Shown in pieces: positions 27,568 to 35,911 of a stretch of DNA of 49,078 nt. The translations under genes and the position numbers were made by a program. The stretch comes from a virus. Where the stretch lies: positions 1-49,078 of the IMG/VR virus record IMGVR_UViG_3300021085_000050; one strand, given 5' to 3'. The notes under the pieces are model-generated. The model was not told where the DNA came from, made no database searches, and was given only the letters and a program-made list of their open reading frames with translations. Positions within the stretch are counted from its first letter, which is position 1, and each line of letters starts with the position of its first letter.

Positions 27568-28814
27568 AACTTACTTACTCCTAAGGTAACAGTATGTTTC
27601 TCATCAAAGAACTGGTGATCTAAAGATGAAATTATAAAGTTACCAGACTTCTTTTCATCTACGACATATTTATTATCAAAGAACTGAACAACTTCTATAG
27701 CTATAATAGACCCTGGTCCAACACTCTTAGATGCCATAAACGGTAATCCATTTACTTTAATAACAGTACTATTGATATTCAGTGCATTGAGAATGCCGTT
27801 TCTTAAAATTTTACTCTTTAGTTTATCAGTATCTTTATTATAACCATATCCATTGGCATCTTCCATAGTAGGTGAAACAACACTAAATATAAAGTTTGAT
27901 TCAAAATCAGATATTTTCTTATCATCTATCTTATATTTGGTATCATATAACTTAGTATCAGGAAGAGCATCTTCTATCTTAAACTGTTTGTTATTATTAC
28001 TTGTTCCGTAAACAGTATCTAATACTTCATACCTAGCTCCAACAGCACCACTTATGACTGATGTTAATGTACTCGAATTATCATTGTATTCTATCTGTTC
28101 TATAGTAAATAGCTTTTTAATAGTATCGTCAGTATTTGCTATGGCACCAGAAAATACAAATGGATTATTAAATGCTGGTTGTTTATCTATTATGCTTTCA
28201 AGTGAAGCTACTTTGATATCATCTGAATGAACTGTACCGAATAAAAAGAAAGGATATCCACTACCTTCTGTAGTACACATATTACGAATCCATTGAATGG
28301 TTTCTATAGGTGTAAGATAAGGTGATATAATACTCATATTCTCTTGAGCAGGCTCTGAGCCTTTTAGTAATGTTTTATCTAAAGAAACATCAAGGCTACC
28401 AGTAAGAATTTTACCTATTATCTGAAGTGGTGTTCCCTCGTAAGCCTTACTTAATACTTGAAGATTACTTTTAAATACTGGTTTACTCATAAGACTAAAG
28501 ACATATGATATAGTCTCGTCGTTTACAACTTCTTTTTTATCAACTTTAACCATAACAAATGATTTAGTAATGGTTGTTCCAGTAGCATCTGATATTACTT
28601 CAATATCTAATGTCTCAGTACCAGAGAAGTTTATTCGATCAAATAGATTTAAGTTATCAACTATAAGGATTTTACCAGAGATACCGATGCTTGTTATGTT
28701 CTCGTATAGTTGTAGTTCAGCAATAGCACCAGATACATCTACTTTAAGACCTGTTGTTTCATTCACTACAAGAGCAGTTTGATACCTATACTGTGAGGCA
28801 ACTATATCAGACAT
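27564..28814 (-). CDS. 27: Baseplate hub protein gp27-like
   Basis: A 416-residue protein (T4 gp27 has 391). Its place directly before the gp5 OB-fold gene, and blocks such as IAELQLYENITSIGISGKIL, DRINFSGTETLDIEV and SKAYEGTPLQIIGKIL, fit the gp27/gpD hub family. That protein forms the trimeric ring that receives the spike and starts the tail tube. The C-terminus (FIISSLDHQFFDEKHTVTLG) has the typical closing strand of these hubs. The gene follows gp53 by three bases. Confidence 0.75.
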   Translation of the reverse strand: MSDIVASQYRYQTALVVNETTGLKVDVSGAIAELQLYENITSIGISGKILIVDNLNLFDRINFSGTETLDIEVISDATGTTITKSFVMVKVDKKEVVNDETISYVFSLMSKPVFKSNLQVLSKAYEGTPLQIIGKILTGSLDVSLDKTLLKGSEPAQENMSIISPYLTPIETIQWIRNMCTTEGSGYPFFLFGTVHSDDIKVASLESIIDKQPAFNNPFVFSGAIANTDDTIKKLFTIEQIEYNDNSSTLTSVISGAVGARYEVLDTVYGTSNNNKQFKIEDALPDTKLYDTKYKIDDKKISDFESNFIFSVVSPTMEDANGYGYNKDTDKLKSKILRNGILNALNINSTVIKVNGLPFMASKSVGPGSIIAIEVVQFFDNKYVVDEKKSGNFIISSLDHQFFDEKHTVTLGVSKL

Positions 28815-28817
28815 AAT

Positions 28818-29540
28818 CTAAGCCTTTAACTCTTTATTGAATTGTCCAACTACTTGTTCTATTATTCTAGGATTAATAATACTTATCTGAGATAGATCAT
28901 CATTAAAGTTAATAAGTCTTTCAGCATATGTAATAGGTACTAATCCAGATGTATTAGGGTTAAGAGGATCAATATCAACATGTTCATTATCTGAATTCTC
29001 ATAGTGATGTATTGAATCATACTGCGCTACTTCACTAGTAATAAGACAAGTTTGTATATCACCGCCTGTACCAACACTTAATGTTTCACCATCATTAAAA
29101 TTACCATTAGCATTTACAATAATAATACCAAGATCAAGCTTTACTTCTACAACAGGACCAGTTGAACCAGACTGTGAACCAGTTACAACTTGACCTTTCT
29201 TAAAGTTAGTATCGCTTATATTAGTTGCTGTAGTAATAGCCCTATGTGGATAATTCTTTTGAGCCGCTTCATATATACGTGATCTATCTAAAGGCCAACC
29301 GCTTTCTCTTAATTTCTCATTAGCCATAAAGAATGTCCAATAGTAATCAGTAGTACCATAAAGTCTAAATGATAAGGTATCTGCTCTTTCACCTGGTTGT
29401 ATCGTATATTTCTCATAAACTGTCACATCATCTCTAAACTGATCAATTAGATTTACATAAGTGTTTAGTTGTTGAAATCTAACAAATGGTTCAGCATCTC
29501 CAAAATTATATAATGTTTGTGGAAAATTTTTAAAATACAT
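28818..29540 (-). CDS. 53: Baseplate wedge protein gp53
   Basis: A 240-residue protein (T4 gp53 has 196). The N-terminal half is diagnostic: MYFKNFPQTLYNF, DVTVYEKYTIQPGERADTLS, and FRLYGTTDYYWTFFMANEKL, a LysM-like segment present in all gp53 proteins. The extra length is a beta-rich insertion at about residues 110-170 (FKKGQVVTGSQSGSTGPVVE and following). gp53 clamps the wedge to the hub. It is followed by gp27 and its start shares one base with the end of gp48. Confidence 0.85.
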   Translation of the reverse strand: MYFKNFPQTLYNFGDAEPFVRFQQLNTYVNLIDQFRDDVTVYEKYTIQPGERADTLSFRLYGTTDYYWTFFMANEKLRESGWPLDRSRIYEAAQKNYPHRAITTATNISDTNFKKGQVVTGSQSGSTGPVVEVKLDLGIIIVNANGNFNDGETLSVGTGGDIQTCLITSEVAQYDSIHHYENSDNEHVDIDPLNPNTSGLVPITYAERLINFNDDLSQISIINPRIIEQVVGQFNKELKA

Positions 29541-30478
29541 TAGTAATCACCCTTAATGTCTTCACGGTTAAGTGGTCTTGTTTCAGTAAATGATAAGGTA
29601 ACTTCTACATCAGTAAAGCCACCATCTTTATAGAATCCTTGTCCAGCATTATTATATGTAGTAGTAACATTAGTTAGATATGATGGTAGTATTTTTGTAA
29701 ATACATCTTTATCTCTATATAACATCTTTATCTCAAATGGATCTGGAAACTTATAACCTATAGCAACTTGATCAAAGCCTATCTCCTCTGGATACATAGC
29801 TGTTCTAAATTTCTTAATAATACTTTTAATTCTAGCAACTTCTTTAGGATTATTAGGGATGAGTTTAAATGAAAAAGCAAAGTTTCTCATAGGAACACTA
29901 TTAAACATTGTTCTACTATTAGGGTTTAATGATACACGTGTAGCAGATGATACAGCATTAGCGGCTGTAGTGTTTACTTTACTAGCAACTTTAAGTGCAG
30001 CTAAACTACCAGCACTACTATTAACATTTTCTATAAGACCATCTATAAGACCAGATGTTGTTTGTTGTACAGCACTAACGGCTGCTTGAGCCAAGTTTTT
30101 ACCACTGTTAAGAGAATTAACAATTCCAGCACCAATAGCACCAAGTTCTACATTCTGATATGCAACACCATCATTAAAAGGAATACTTTGTGGCATATAT
30201 AATGATACTGACCATGGTCCATTTGCTTCTAATGGTTTTCTTTTAATAGTTTTAATAAGTCTTTTTTCTTCTGTATTAGATAGATTATTTATAGGAGAAC
30301 CTAGACTATCTCTTTCTGTAGAGACACCTTCCGCATTCATTTCAGATAAATCAATTTCTCTTACAAAGTTTTCTAACTTTTCAGCAGTCAGAGGTGCTAT
30401 CTCAATCTGACGGAATATAATCTCAGCTGGATACTCATTTGTATCATCGATTGGAAAACTGTACTCTGCATGTTCCAT
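29540..30478 (-). CDS. 48: Baseplate tail-tube initiator gp48-like
   Basis: A 312-residue protein. RNFAFSFKLIPNNPKEVARI and KKFRTAMYPEEIGF, with FKDGGFTDVEVTLSFTETRP at the end, match the tube-initiator family (gp48/gp54), whose folds resemble the tail tube. ANGPWSVSLYMPQSIPFNDG in the middle is also typical. gp48 is preferred because gp53 follows directly and because a tube-like protein is present separately at 31637. It is the first gene of the minus-strand baseplate operon, with a late promoter motif upstream. Confidence 0.75.
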   Translation of the reverse strand: MEHAEYSFPIDDTNEYPAEIIFRQIEIAPLTAEKLENFVREIDLSEMNAEGVSTERDSLGSPINNLSNTEEKRLIKTIKRKPLEANGPWSVSLYMPQSIPFNDGVAYQNVELGAIGAGIVNSLNSGKNLAQAAVSAVQQTTSGLIDGLIENVNSSAGSLAALKVASKVNTTAANAVSSATRVSLNPNSRTMFNSVPMRNFAFSFKLIPNNPKEVARIKSIIKKFRTAMYPEEIGFDQVAIGYKFPDPFEIKMLYRDKDVFTKILPSYLTNVTTTYNNAGQGFYKDGGFTDVEVTLSFTETRPLNREDIKGDY

Positions 30479-30512
30479 GTTTTAAACCTTAATATATAGA
30501 AGTAATTAGTAT

Positions 30513-30520
30513 TATTTATA
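30513..30520 (-). promoter_or_regulatory. T4-type late promoter motif TATAAATA
   Basis: Minus-strand CTTATAAATAATAC lies 35 bases upstream of gp48 in the divergent gap between gp48 and gp4. It would begin the long baseplate transcript. On the plus strand of the same gap I see only a poor match (TATATAGA, 30493-30500) for gp4. Confidence 0.6.
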
Positions 30521-30529
30521 AGGTAAATT

Positions 30530-31039
30530 ATGGCTCATAGTGGTAAATTTAAACCAAAGAATATTGAAAAATACAAGGGCGACTTTACTAAGATAACATA
30601 TAGATCAAGTTGGGAGCTAAAATGTTTTAATTGGTGCGACCAAAACTCTGCTGTTAAGTATTGGTCAAGTGAAGAAGTTGTAATACCATATCTTTATGCT
30701 GTAGATAAAAAGTATCATAGATATTTTATGGATCTGAAGATCACATGGAAAGACGGATCTGTTGATCTTATAGAGATTAAACCAGATAAAGAAACAAGAC
30801 CACCAGACTATCCTGGCAAGAAAACAAAGAGATATATCAACGAAAGTCTGTCTTACATTAAGAATGAGAACAAATGGGAGGCAGCCAGAGTATATGCTAA
30901 AGATAGAAATTGGGGTTTTCAGATATGGACAGAGAATACTTTAATTAAGATGGGTATTATGCCTAAACCAATTAAGAGATTGAAAGCACTTAAACCTTTA
31001 AAACCTTTCAAGGCGAAGAAGAAAACTACTAAAAAATAG
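30530..31039 (+). CDS. 4: Head completion protein gp4 (nuclease-fold)
   Basis: A 169-residue protein (T4 gp4 has 150). AHSGKFKPKNIEKYKGDFT and YRSSWELKCFNWCDQN are conserved in T4-like gp4. The pattern E29 (in SSWELK), D68 (RYFMDLKITW) and E82-x-K84 (DLIEIKPDKE) is the full PD-(D/E)xK nuclease core of the TnsA type. gp4 acts after packaging, finishing the head so that tails can join. The C-terminus is very basic (LKPLKPFKAKKKTTKK), as in a DNA-binding tail. It opens the plus-strand cluster, with AAGG before the ATG. Confidence 0.8.
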   Translation: MAHSGKFKPKNIEKYKGDFTKITYRSSWELKCFNWCDQNSAVKYWSSEEVVIPYLYAVDKKYHRYFMDLKITWKDGSVDLIEIKPDKETRPPDYPGKKTKRYINESLSYIKNENKWEAARVYAKDRNWGFQIWTENTLIKMGIMPKPIKRLKALKPLKPFKAKKKTTKK

Positions 31040-31047
31040 TATAAATA
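31040..31047 (+). promoter_or_regulatory. Late promoter motif TATAAATA directly before a gene start
   Basis: Plus-strand AGTATAAATAACATC ends six bases before ATG 31053. A T4 late promoter here would start transcription at about the A of the ATG, giving a leaderless or nearly leaderless message. Confidence 0.4.
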
Positions 31048-31052
31048 ACATC

Positions 31053-31640
31053 ATGAGCAAGAATTTATTTAATAGAATATCCGCAGAAGCACTCAGAGCT
31101 GGTATCACACCAAGGACTGACCAATCACGTGAATGGTTCCGTAAGCGTGCGCAATCAATGCGCAGAATCAATCGTGAGGGTTTAATGCGTGCGGAGTCTC
31201 TACAACTATCTAAAACTAGTGTAGTAGGTAATATGTACATGTTCTTTTATGATCCAAAGCATAAAGATACATTACCATACTATGACCAGTTTCCTCTTAT
31301 CTTTGTTATAGGAGATGCTAAAGGTGGTTTTATGGGATTAAACTTACATTACTTGCCACCAATTCTAAGGGCTAAACTACTAGATGGTTTAATTGATCTA
31401 AAGAATAATGATAAGTACAATGAAACAACAAGACTAAAACTTAGTTATGAGTTACTCAATGGCTCATCTAAGTTTAAAGAATTTAAACCTACAATAAAAC
31501 ACTATCTTACAGCACACGTTAAAAGTAGATTGGCATTAGTACCACCATCAGAATGGGAAATTGCTACATTCTTACCTATGGCTCAATGGAAAGGTGCTTC
31601 TTCCAACCAAGTGTATAAACAGTCAAGGAAAATGATATGA
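31053..31640 (+). CDS. Probable DNA end protector / head completion protein gp2-like
   Basis: A 195-residue basic protein. NRISAEALRAGITPRTDQSR, EWFRKRAQSMRRINREGLMR and NMYMFFYDPKHKDTLPYYDQ are strongly conserved in marine T4-like phages, where I recall the annotation gp2, the protein that protects DNA ends and closes the head. T4 gp2 is longer (274), and T4 gp3 (176) is the main alternative. Its place right after gp4 supports a head or tail completion role. No Shine-Dalgarno sequence precedes the ATG. The 3' end overlaps the next gene by four bases. Confidence 0.5.
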   Translation: MSKNLFNRISAEALRAGITPRTDQSREWFRKRAQSMRRINREGLMRAESLQLSKTSVVGNMYMFFYDPKHKDTLPYYDQFPLIFVIGDAKGGFMGLNLHYLPPILRAKLLDGLIDLKNNDKYNETTRLKLSYELLNGSSKFKEFKPTIKHYLTAHVKSRLALVPPSEWEIATFLPMAQWKGASSNQVYKQSRKMI

Positions 31641-32227
31641 GCTTTAGCGTTGATCAGATGAAATCTCTTATAGGCAAAAAGGGTGGTCTTGCAATGGCTA
31701 ACCTATGGAAAGTACAATTGCCAAACTTAGGTGTAGAAGCATCATATGATCTAAACTTACTTTGTAAAGATGTACAATTGCCTGGTCGTCAGATACTTAC
31801 TCAAGAGCGTATCATTGGTATGAAGCAGAAAAAAGTTGCTTATGGTTATGCTGAAGAAGATGTTTCTATGACATTCTATGTAATGAATGATTACGGCATT
31901 AAAGAATACTTTGATGAGTGGCAATCTAGGATCATTGACTTTCAAACAAAAGAATTAAAATACAAAGATGATTATGTCTTTGATATAGAAATTACTCAAT
32001 TACAGAAGAAAAAACGTAACGGTCTTACTGTTAATTTTGAGATAGACTTTACTGCAAATAACTTAGCTGATCTATTTGATTTCAGCATTACAAGTGATAT
32101 TGAAGTATATAAATGTAAATTGATTAGAGCATTTCCAACTACGATTAATGCTCTTCAACTAAATAGTGAGCAAAATGGTTTGCTTGAATTAAACGTCCAG
32201 TTCAGTTATGATGACTGGGTATCTTAA
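31637..32227 (+). CDS. Tail-tube-family protein (gp19/gp54-like)
   Basis: A 196-residue protein. ANLWKVQLPNLG, LNLLCKDVQLPGRQILTQER, KVAYGYAEEDVSMTFYVMND and LNVQFSYDDWVS at the end follow the standard tail-tube fold pattern of T4 gp19 and its relatives: strand, CKxVxLPG loop, central sheet, closing strand. It is coupled by ATGA to the preceding gene and lies just before the tail chaperone genes. It may be gp54, the second tube initiator, which is not otherwise visible, or a tube subunit. gp54 of T4 is longer (320), so this is left open. Confidence 0.55.
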   Translation: MSFSVDQMKSLIGKKGGLAMANLWKVQLPNLGVEASYDLNLLCKDVQLPGRQILTQERIIGMKQKKVAYGYAEEDVSMTFYVMNDYGIKEYFDEWQSRIIDFQTKELKYKDDYVFDIEITQLQKKKRNGLTVNFEIDFTANNLADLFDFSITSDIEVYKCKLIRAFPTTINALQLNSEQNGLLELNVQFSYDDWVS

Positions 32228-32239
32228 CATGGAGTTATT

Positions 32240-32956
32240 ATGGCTTTACCAAAACTAAACGACCAACCAAAATATGAATTGATCATACCTTCTACAAAGC
32301 AAAAGATTAGATTTAGACCATTTCTAGTTAAGGAGGAAAAAGTTCTTTTACTTGCTATGGAATCAAAAGATGAGACACAGATTTTATCATCTATCATTGA
32401 TACTATTCAAGCTTGTTCTGAGGGTGAATTAAACACATCTAAACTAACAACATTTGATATTGAATTTATGTTTACACAACTAAGATCAAGATCAGTTGGT
32501 GAAAATGTTAAACTATCATTGGCTTGTGGCGAATGTGAAGAACCTAATGAAGTATCAGTACCTATTGATAATATTAATGTACAAGGTAATATGAATTCAG
32601 AAGGATCTGTAATTGAATTAAATTCTGATATATCATTAGAGCTACAATGGCCTACTTATAATAATGTAGTAAATGAATCAAAGGATTTATCTGGTAAATC
32701 AAGCTCTGAGTCTACATTTGATATGATTAAGATGTGTATTAAGACTGTGATTACTGACGAAGAAAGAATAGACTTTGCGGGTGAAAGTAAAGTTGATCAA
32801 GATAACTTTATTAACTCTATGAATACTAATGATCTTAATGGTATTAAAGATTTTATGGAAGATATGCCAACACTTAAACACGATGTTAAATTTGTTTGTC
32901 ATAGTTGTAATAAAGATAATGAAATAACACTAAGTGGTATGCAAGATTTTTTCTAG
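32240..32956 (+). CDS. 26: gp26-like baseplate hub assembly protein / tail assembly chaperone
   Basis: A 238-residue protein (T4 gp26 has 208). MALPKLNDQPKYELIIPSTK, RFRPFLVKEEKVLLLAMESK and FDIEFMFTQLRSRSVGENVK are the family blocks. Two CxxC pairs occur, CGECEE (residues 94-99) and CHSCNK (near 222-227), as in many homologues, suggesting a zinc-binding domain. The gene ends TTT TTC TAG, a canonical T TTT TTC slippery heptamer right before the stop, and the -1 frame continues into a gp51-like tail. Followed by the tape-measure gene, this is the G/GT layout of lambda-type tail chaperones. Confidence 0.8.
   Translation: MALPKLNDQPKYELIIPSTKQKIRFRPFLVKEEKVLLLAMESKDETQILSSIIDTIQACSEGELNTSKLTTFDIEFMFTQLRSRSVGENVKLSLACGECEEPNEVSVPIDNINVQGNMNSEGSVIELNSDISLELQWPTYNNVVNESKDLSGKSSSESTFDMIKMCIKTVITDEERIDFAGESKVDQDNFINSMNTNDLNGIKDFMEDMPTLKHDVKFVCHSCNKDNEITLSGMQDFF
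32947..32953 (+). promoter_or_regulatory. Predicted -1 programmed ribosomal frameshift site (T TTT TTC)
   Basis: In the gp26 frame the codons are GAT TTT TTC TAG. The heptamer at 32947-32953 fits X XXY YYZ exactly and is followed at once by the stop. After slipping back one base, translation continues at CTA (32953) for 63 codons to TAA 33142-33144. A short AT hairpin (ATAGTA 32972-32977 with TACTAT 32986-32991) lies 18 bases downstream and could assist weakly. Confidence 0.75.
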
Positions 32957-33144
32957 TATGTCTGTCTCATAATAGTATAATTAATTACTATAGAAATAAC
33001 TTTGCTTTAATGCAACACCATAACTATAGTTTGAATGAGATAGACAGTTTAATACCATGGGAAAAAGAAGTTTATATAACAATGCTTGAAACGCATTTGA
33101 AAGAACAAGAAGAAGAAACCAAAAGGCAGAATAATGGCAACTAA
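32953..33144 (+). CDS. 51: gp51-like segment, read by -1 frameshift from gp26
   Basis: This frame has no good start of its own. The only usable ATG (33010) lacks a ribosome site and would remove the YYRNNFAL segment before it. Read from the slip site it adds 63 residues to gp26, giving a fusion of about 301. Its core, NNFALMQHHNYSLNEIDSLI followed by PWEKEVYITMLETHL, resembles the short gp51 proteins of marine T4-like phages. A charged helical tail (EEETKRQNN) follows. It ends 11 bases inside the gp29 gene. gp51 is needed for hub assembly in T4. I infer that gp26 and the gp26-51 fusion act as chaperones for the gp29 tape measure. Confidence 0.7.
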   Translation, partial: LVCLSHNSIINYYRNNFALMQHHNYSLNEIDSLIPWEKEVYITMLETHLKEQEEETKRQNNGN

Positions 33145-34861
33145 TCTCGAAGATGTAGTAAAGCAACTACATAAGAATAATACAGAGACTGCTAATCTCA
33201 ATAGGAACTTTAAACAATGGTTCTTAACTCAAGAGCGTGCACGATTAGATGCCCTTGAGAAAGAACGAGAAAGCAAGTCCGATAAAAGTGATAAGCCAGT
33301 ACAAGCTACTAAGATTAACGGAAATAATGGTGATAAGTTTAATCTAGGTCTATTTGGTTTAGCTGGTCTAGCCGGAAAGCTAGGAACATTTCTTGCTGGT
33401 ATTAGTGCAATAGGTTTAGCCATGGTTGGATTACGTGGTTGGGAATTACCTCTTATCAAGAAGCTTAACAGTCTTACTGGATTTACAGCAAAGATTGGTG
33501 ATATAATTGAAGAAACAAAGGGTAAGTTTAAAACCAACTTTAAGACATTAGTACCAAGGCTTGGTATACAAATTAGGTCTATGCTTCGTCCTTTAACTGT
33601 AGCATCTACAGCATTGGGTGCATACTTCTTAGGACCAGGTGCAAAGATAGGTGGATTTATAGGTAAGTTTTTTGGTGGTGCAGCACGTGGTGCTGTTGGA
33701 GTTGCAGCCCCTCTTTTAAAACTTATGGGTAAGATACTATATCCTATAGGTATTCTAATGTCTGTATATGATGGATTTTCAGCATTCGGTAAATCAGATG
33801 AAGAAACATTCTTAGGAAAATTTGGCGATGGCTTTTCAGCATTTGTCGGTTCATTTATTGGCGCACCTTTGGATCTAATTAAAAATGGATTGGTCTGGGG
33901 TGTTGGAAAAATGTTTGGTCTAAGCCCTGGTGCAAATGGTAGGTATAATTCAAATTCTGGTTTAGGTAGATTTTTAAATGCCGCTAAAGGTATGAGCTTT
34001 GAAGAAACTATTAAAGGTATTGTTAAAGCACCGTTTGATCTTTTCACAAATGCCGGATTATATATTGATGAGTTAGCAAGAAAACAAGAAGAAGGCGGTG
34101 ATAAGGCAGTATTTAAGAAATTGTGGGAAGATACAAAGACAAGTGTGTATGGTACTATTCCTGCTGCCGAGTGGTTATTTGATCTAATAATTGGTAATGC
34201 AGCAAAGACTTTAGCTGAAGTCGCAACTAGTAAAGAACTTTCTGATGAAGAGTTTACAATAAATCCAATAACGTCTGTTAGAAATTTTATAAAGTTTATT
34301 AATGGTGAATTAGAAGTACAACAAGAAGATAAAGATGGTGCAGTAAAAGAAGTTTCTAAGTTTAAGATGTTTTGGAAAAATGCTGGTGATAATGCAATGA
34401 AAGATTTAAATGGATCTTGGTTAAATATTCAACTACAGTTCCAAAGATTGACAACATTTCTATCTGAGATGCCACAGAAATTAATGATTATTACTGTTAA
34501 GAAACTTAATAGTAAACTACCAGAATTCTTAAAAATGGATACACTTGAAAATAGCCTTACAAAAGAACTAGAAGCTATGCAGTTAAGAAATATTGAAAGA
34601 CAGAATAGTGTTCTTTTAAAACAATTACAAAGCGGTAATATATCTACTGGCCAATATTTACAAGAGTCAGCTGCTTTACTTAGAAATGCTGATAGAGGTG
34701 GTAAAGGTCAATTATTATATCAAGATAATAGTCAGAATAATCCAATAAATAATGTGGCAATTAACACTATCCCTGGTCCTTTGAGATTATCAGCATCTGG
34801 TAATGATAATACCTTTGGGGCTACTGCTAATACAAGTAAAACAGGACCTTCAGGTTACTAA
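33134..34861 (+). CDS. 29: Tail length tape-measure / baseplate hub protein gp29-like
   Basis: A 575-residue protein, close to T4 gp29 (590). The N-terminal 65 residues are polar and helical (NNTETANLNRNFKQWFLTQE). Residues 70-270 hold several glycine/alanine-rich hydrophobic segments (FGLAGLAGKLGTFLAGISAI, GAYFLGPGAKIGGFIGKFF, VGSFIGAPLDLIKNG), which is usual in tape measures that enter the host membrane. The rest is helical, with a Ser/Asn-rich end. It follows the gp26/gp51 pair, as tape-measure genes follow their chaperones in other phages. The end abuts the terminator that serves gp32 from the other side. Confidence 0.75.
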   Translation: MATNLEDVVKQLHKNNTETANLNRNFKQWFLTQERARLDALEKERESKSDKSDKPVQATKINGNNGDKFNLGLFGLAGLAGKLGTFLAGISAIGLAMVGLRGWELPLIKKLNSLTGFTAKIGDIIEETKGKFKTNFKTLVPRLGIQIRSMLRPLTVASTALGAYFLGPGAKIGGFIGKFFGGAARGAVGVAAPLLKLMGKILYPIGILMSVYDGFSAFGKSDEETFLGKFGDGFSAFVGSFIGAPLDLIKNGLVWGVGKMFGLSPGANGRYNSNSGLGRFLNAAKGMSFEETIKGIVKAPFDLFTNAGLYIDELARKQEEGGDKAVFKKLWEDTKTSVYGTIPAAEWLFDLIIGNAAKTLAEVATSKELSDEEFTINPITSVRNFIKFINGELEVQQEDKDGAVKEVSKFKMFWKNAGDNAMKDLNGSWLNIQLQFQRLTTFLSEMPQKLMIITVKKLNSKLPEFLKMDTLENSLTKELEAMQLRNIERQNSVLLKQLQSGNISTGQYLQESAALLRNADRGGKGQLLYQDNSQNNPINNVAINTIPGPLRLSASGNDNTFGATANTSKTGPSGY

Positions 34862-34894
34862 AAAAAAAGGGCGGAGAATAAACCCCGCCCCTTT
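34861..34894 (-). terminator. Rho-independent terminator between gp29 and gp32
   Basis: Read on the minus strand, CCGCCC/GGGCGG pair (34885-34890 with 34869-34874) around an AT loop, followed by eight T. This is a strong intrinsic terminator for gp32. From the plus side the hairpin is followed by only CCTTT, so it is a weaker terminator for gp29. Confidence 0.85.
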
Positions 34895-34911
34895 AAGATA
34901 TTTAATTAATA

Positions 34912-35832
34912 TTAATCTTCGGCTGCAAGACGGGCAAAGTATGACATAGTGTCATCAGTACCTGTACTCTCCATAGCCTCTGCCGTTACTGGCTCCACAG
35001 CTGCCGCAAAGGCAGGTGCTTCAGAAGCAACCGGAGAAGGTGCTGCAGAAATTGTTTCTAACTCTTCACGAGCTTGAGTTGTCATAGTGCTAGTACCTAA
35101 CACTTTATTCAACTTAGCTTTTAACTCATCATATGATTTATAGTTCTTAGGATCAGAGAATTCTGTTAGATCATGTAACTTGCCATAAATCTCTTCCAAT
35201 TCACTTTCATCTGAAGACAAAGCACTTGCTGATGCAAACTCAGACTTGTCATAGTTTCGGTAACCTTCTACTTGACGTATCTTTAGTTTAAAGTGTGCAC
35301 CTTCCCAAAAATCAAATGGGTTGATAGGTGATTCATCTGCAAACTGTGGCTGCATAACATCCATGATTTTATCAAAGATTTTCTTACCGAACTGATATAA
35401 CACAATCTTACCTTCATTAGCAGGATTAGCTGGATCAGAAACAACCATTGCATTAACTACATAGTGTAGTCGCCGCTTTTGTTTACGAACTATTTCTTTA
35501 TTCGAGTCAATACCCGAGTTCCAGAGTTCTGAGTTATGCTCAGACACTGGGTCTTGCTGACCAATTGAAGTCAATGATTTTTCTATGTACCACTGACCTG
35601 TTGGTCCTTTGAATCCATGATCCCAATAACGGACCCATGGTAATTCAGAACCTTCGGTTGCTGGAAGAAAGCGAAGTACAGCATAGCCATTACCTGCTTT
35701 ATCCACCGTTGGTTTCCAAACACGATCATCACCATAATTTTTCTTACCACCGCCACCGGCGCCAGCGGCATCTGCGGCTGAGATAAGTTTTGAGATTTGA
35801 TCACGATTACGTTTTAGGTTTGCAAAAGACAT
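34912..35832 (-). CDS. 32: Single-stranded DNA binding protein gp32
   Basis: A 306-residue protein (T4 gp32 has 301). The basic N-terminus (NLKRNRDQISKLISAA) fits the cooperativity region. The core carries KAGNGYAVLRFLPATEG, WVRYWDHGFKGPTGQWYIEK, DPVSEHNSELWNSG and KIVLYQFGKKIFDKIMDVM, all typical of gp32. The C-terminus is acidic with an Ala/Pro/Glu linker and ends MSYFARLAAED, as expected for the protein-interaction tail. There is no cysteine at all, so the T4 zinc site (three Cys, one His) is absent. It has its own host-type promoter upstream and a strong terminator downstream. Confidence 0.9.
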   Translation of the reverse strand: MSFANLKRNRDQISKLISAADAAGAGGGGKKNYGDDRVWKPTVDKAGNGYAVLRFLPATEGSELPWVRYWDHGFKGPTGQWYIEKSLTSIGQQDPVSEHNSELWNSGIDSNKEIVRKQKRRLHYVVNAMVVSDPANPANEGKIVLYQFGKKIFDKIMDVMQPQFADESPINPFDFWEGAHFKLKIRQVEGYRNYDKSEFASASALSSDESELEEIYGKLHDLTEFSDPKNYKSYDELKAKLNKVLGTSTMTTQAREELETISAAPSPVASEAPAFAAAVEPVTAEAMESTGTDDTMSYFARLAAED

Positions 35833-35878
35833 TTATATTTTTCCTTATGTTTTTATATTGCTGAAGTATTACTGTAAT

Positions 35879-35907
35879 ATCATACTATATTTTCGGCTCA
35901 ATGTAAA
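35879..35907 (-). promoter_or_regulatory. Host-type (sigma70-like) promoter for gp32
   Basis: On the minus strand, TTTACA (35902-35907), 17 bases, TATGAT (35879-35884). It is placed between gp33 and gp32, 46 bases upstream of the gp32 ATG. Confidence 0.65.
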
Positions 35908-35911
35908 CCCT

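Noticed and set aside
33229-34047. Long minus-strand open frame opposite the tape-measure gene
   Set aside because: It lies wholly within gp29 on the other strand, has proline/lysine-rich nonsense composition and no ribosome site.
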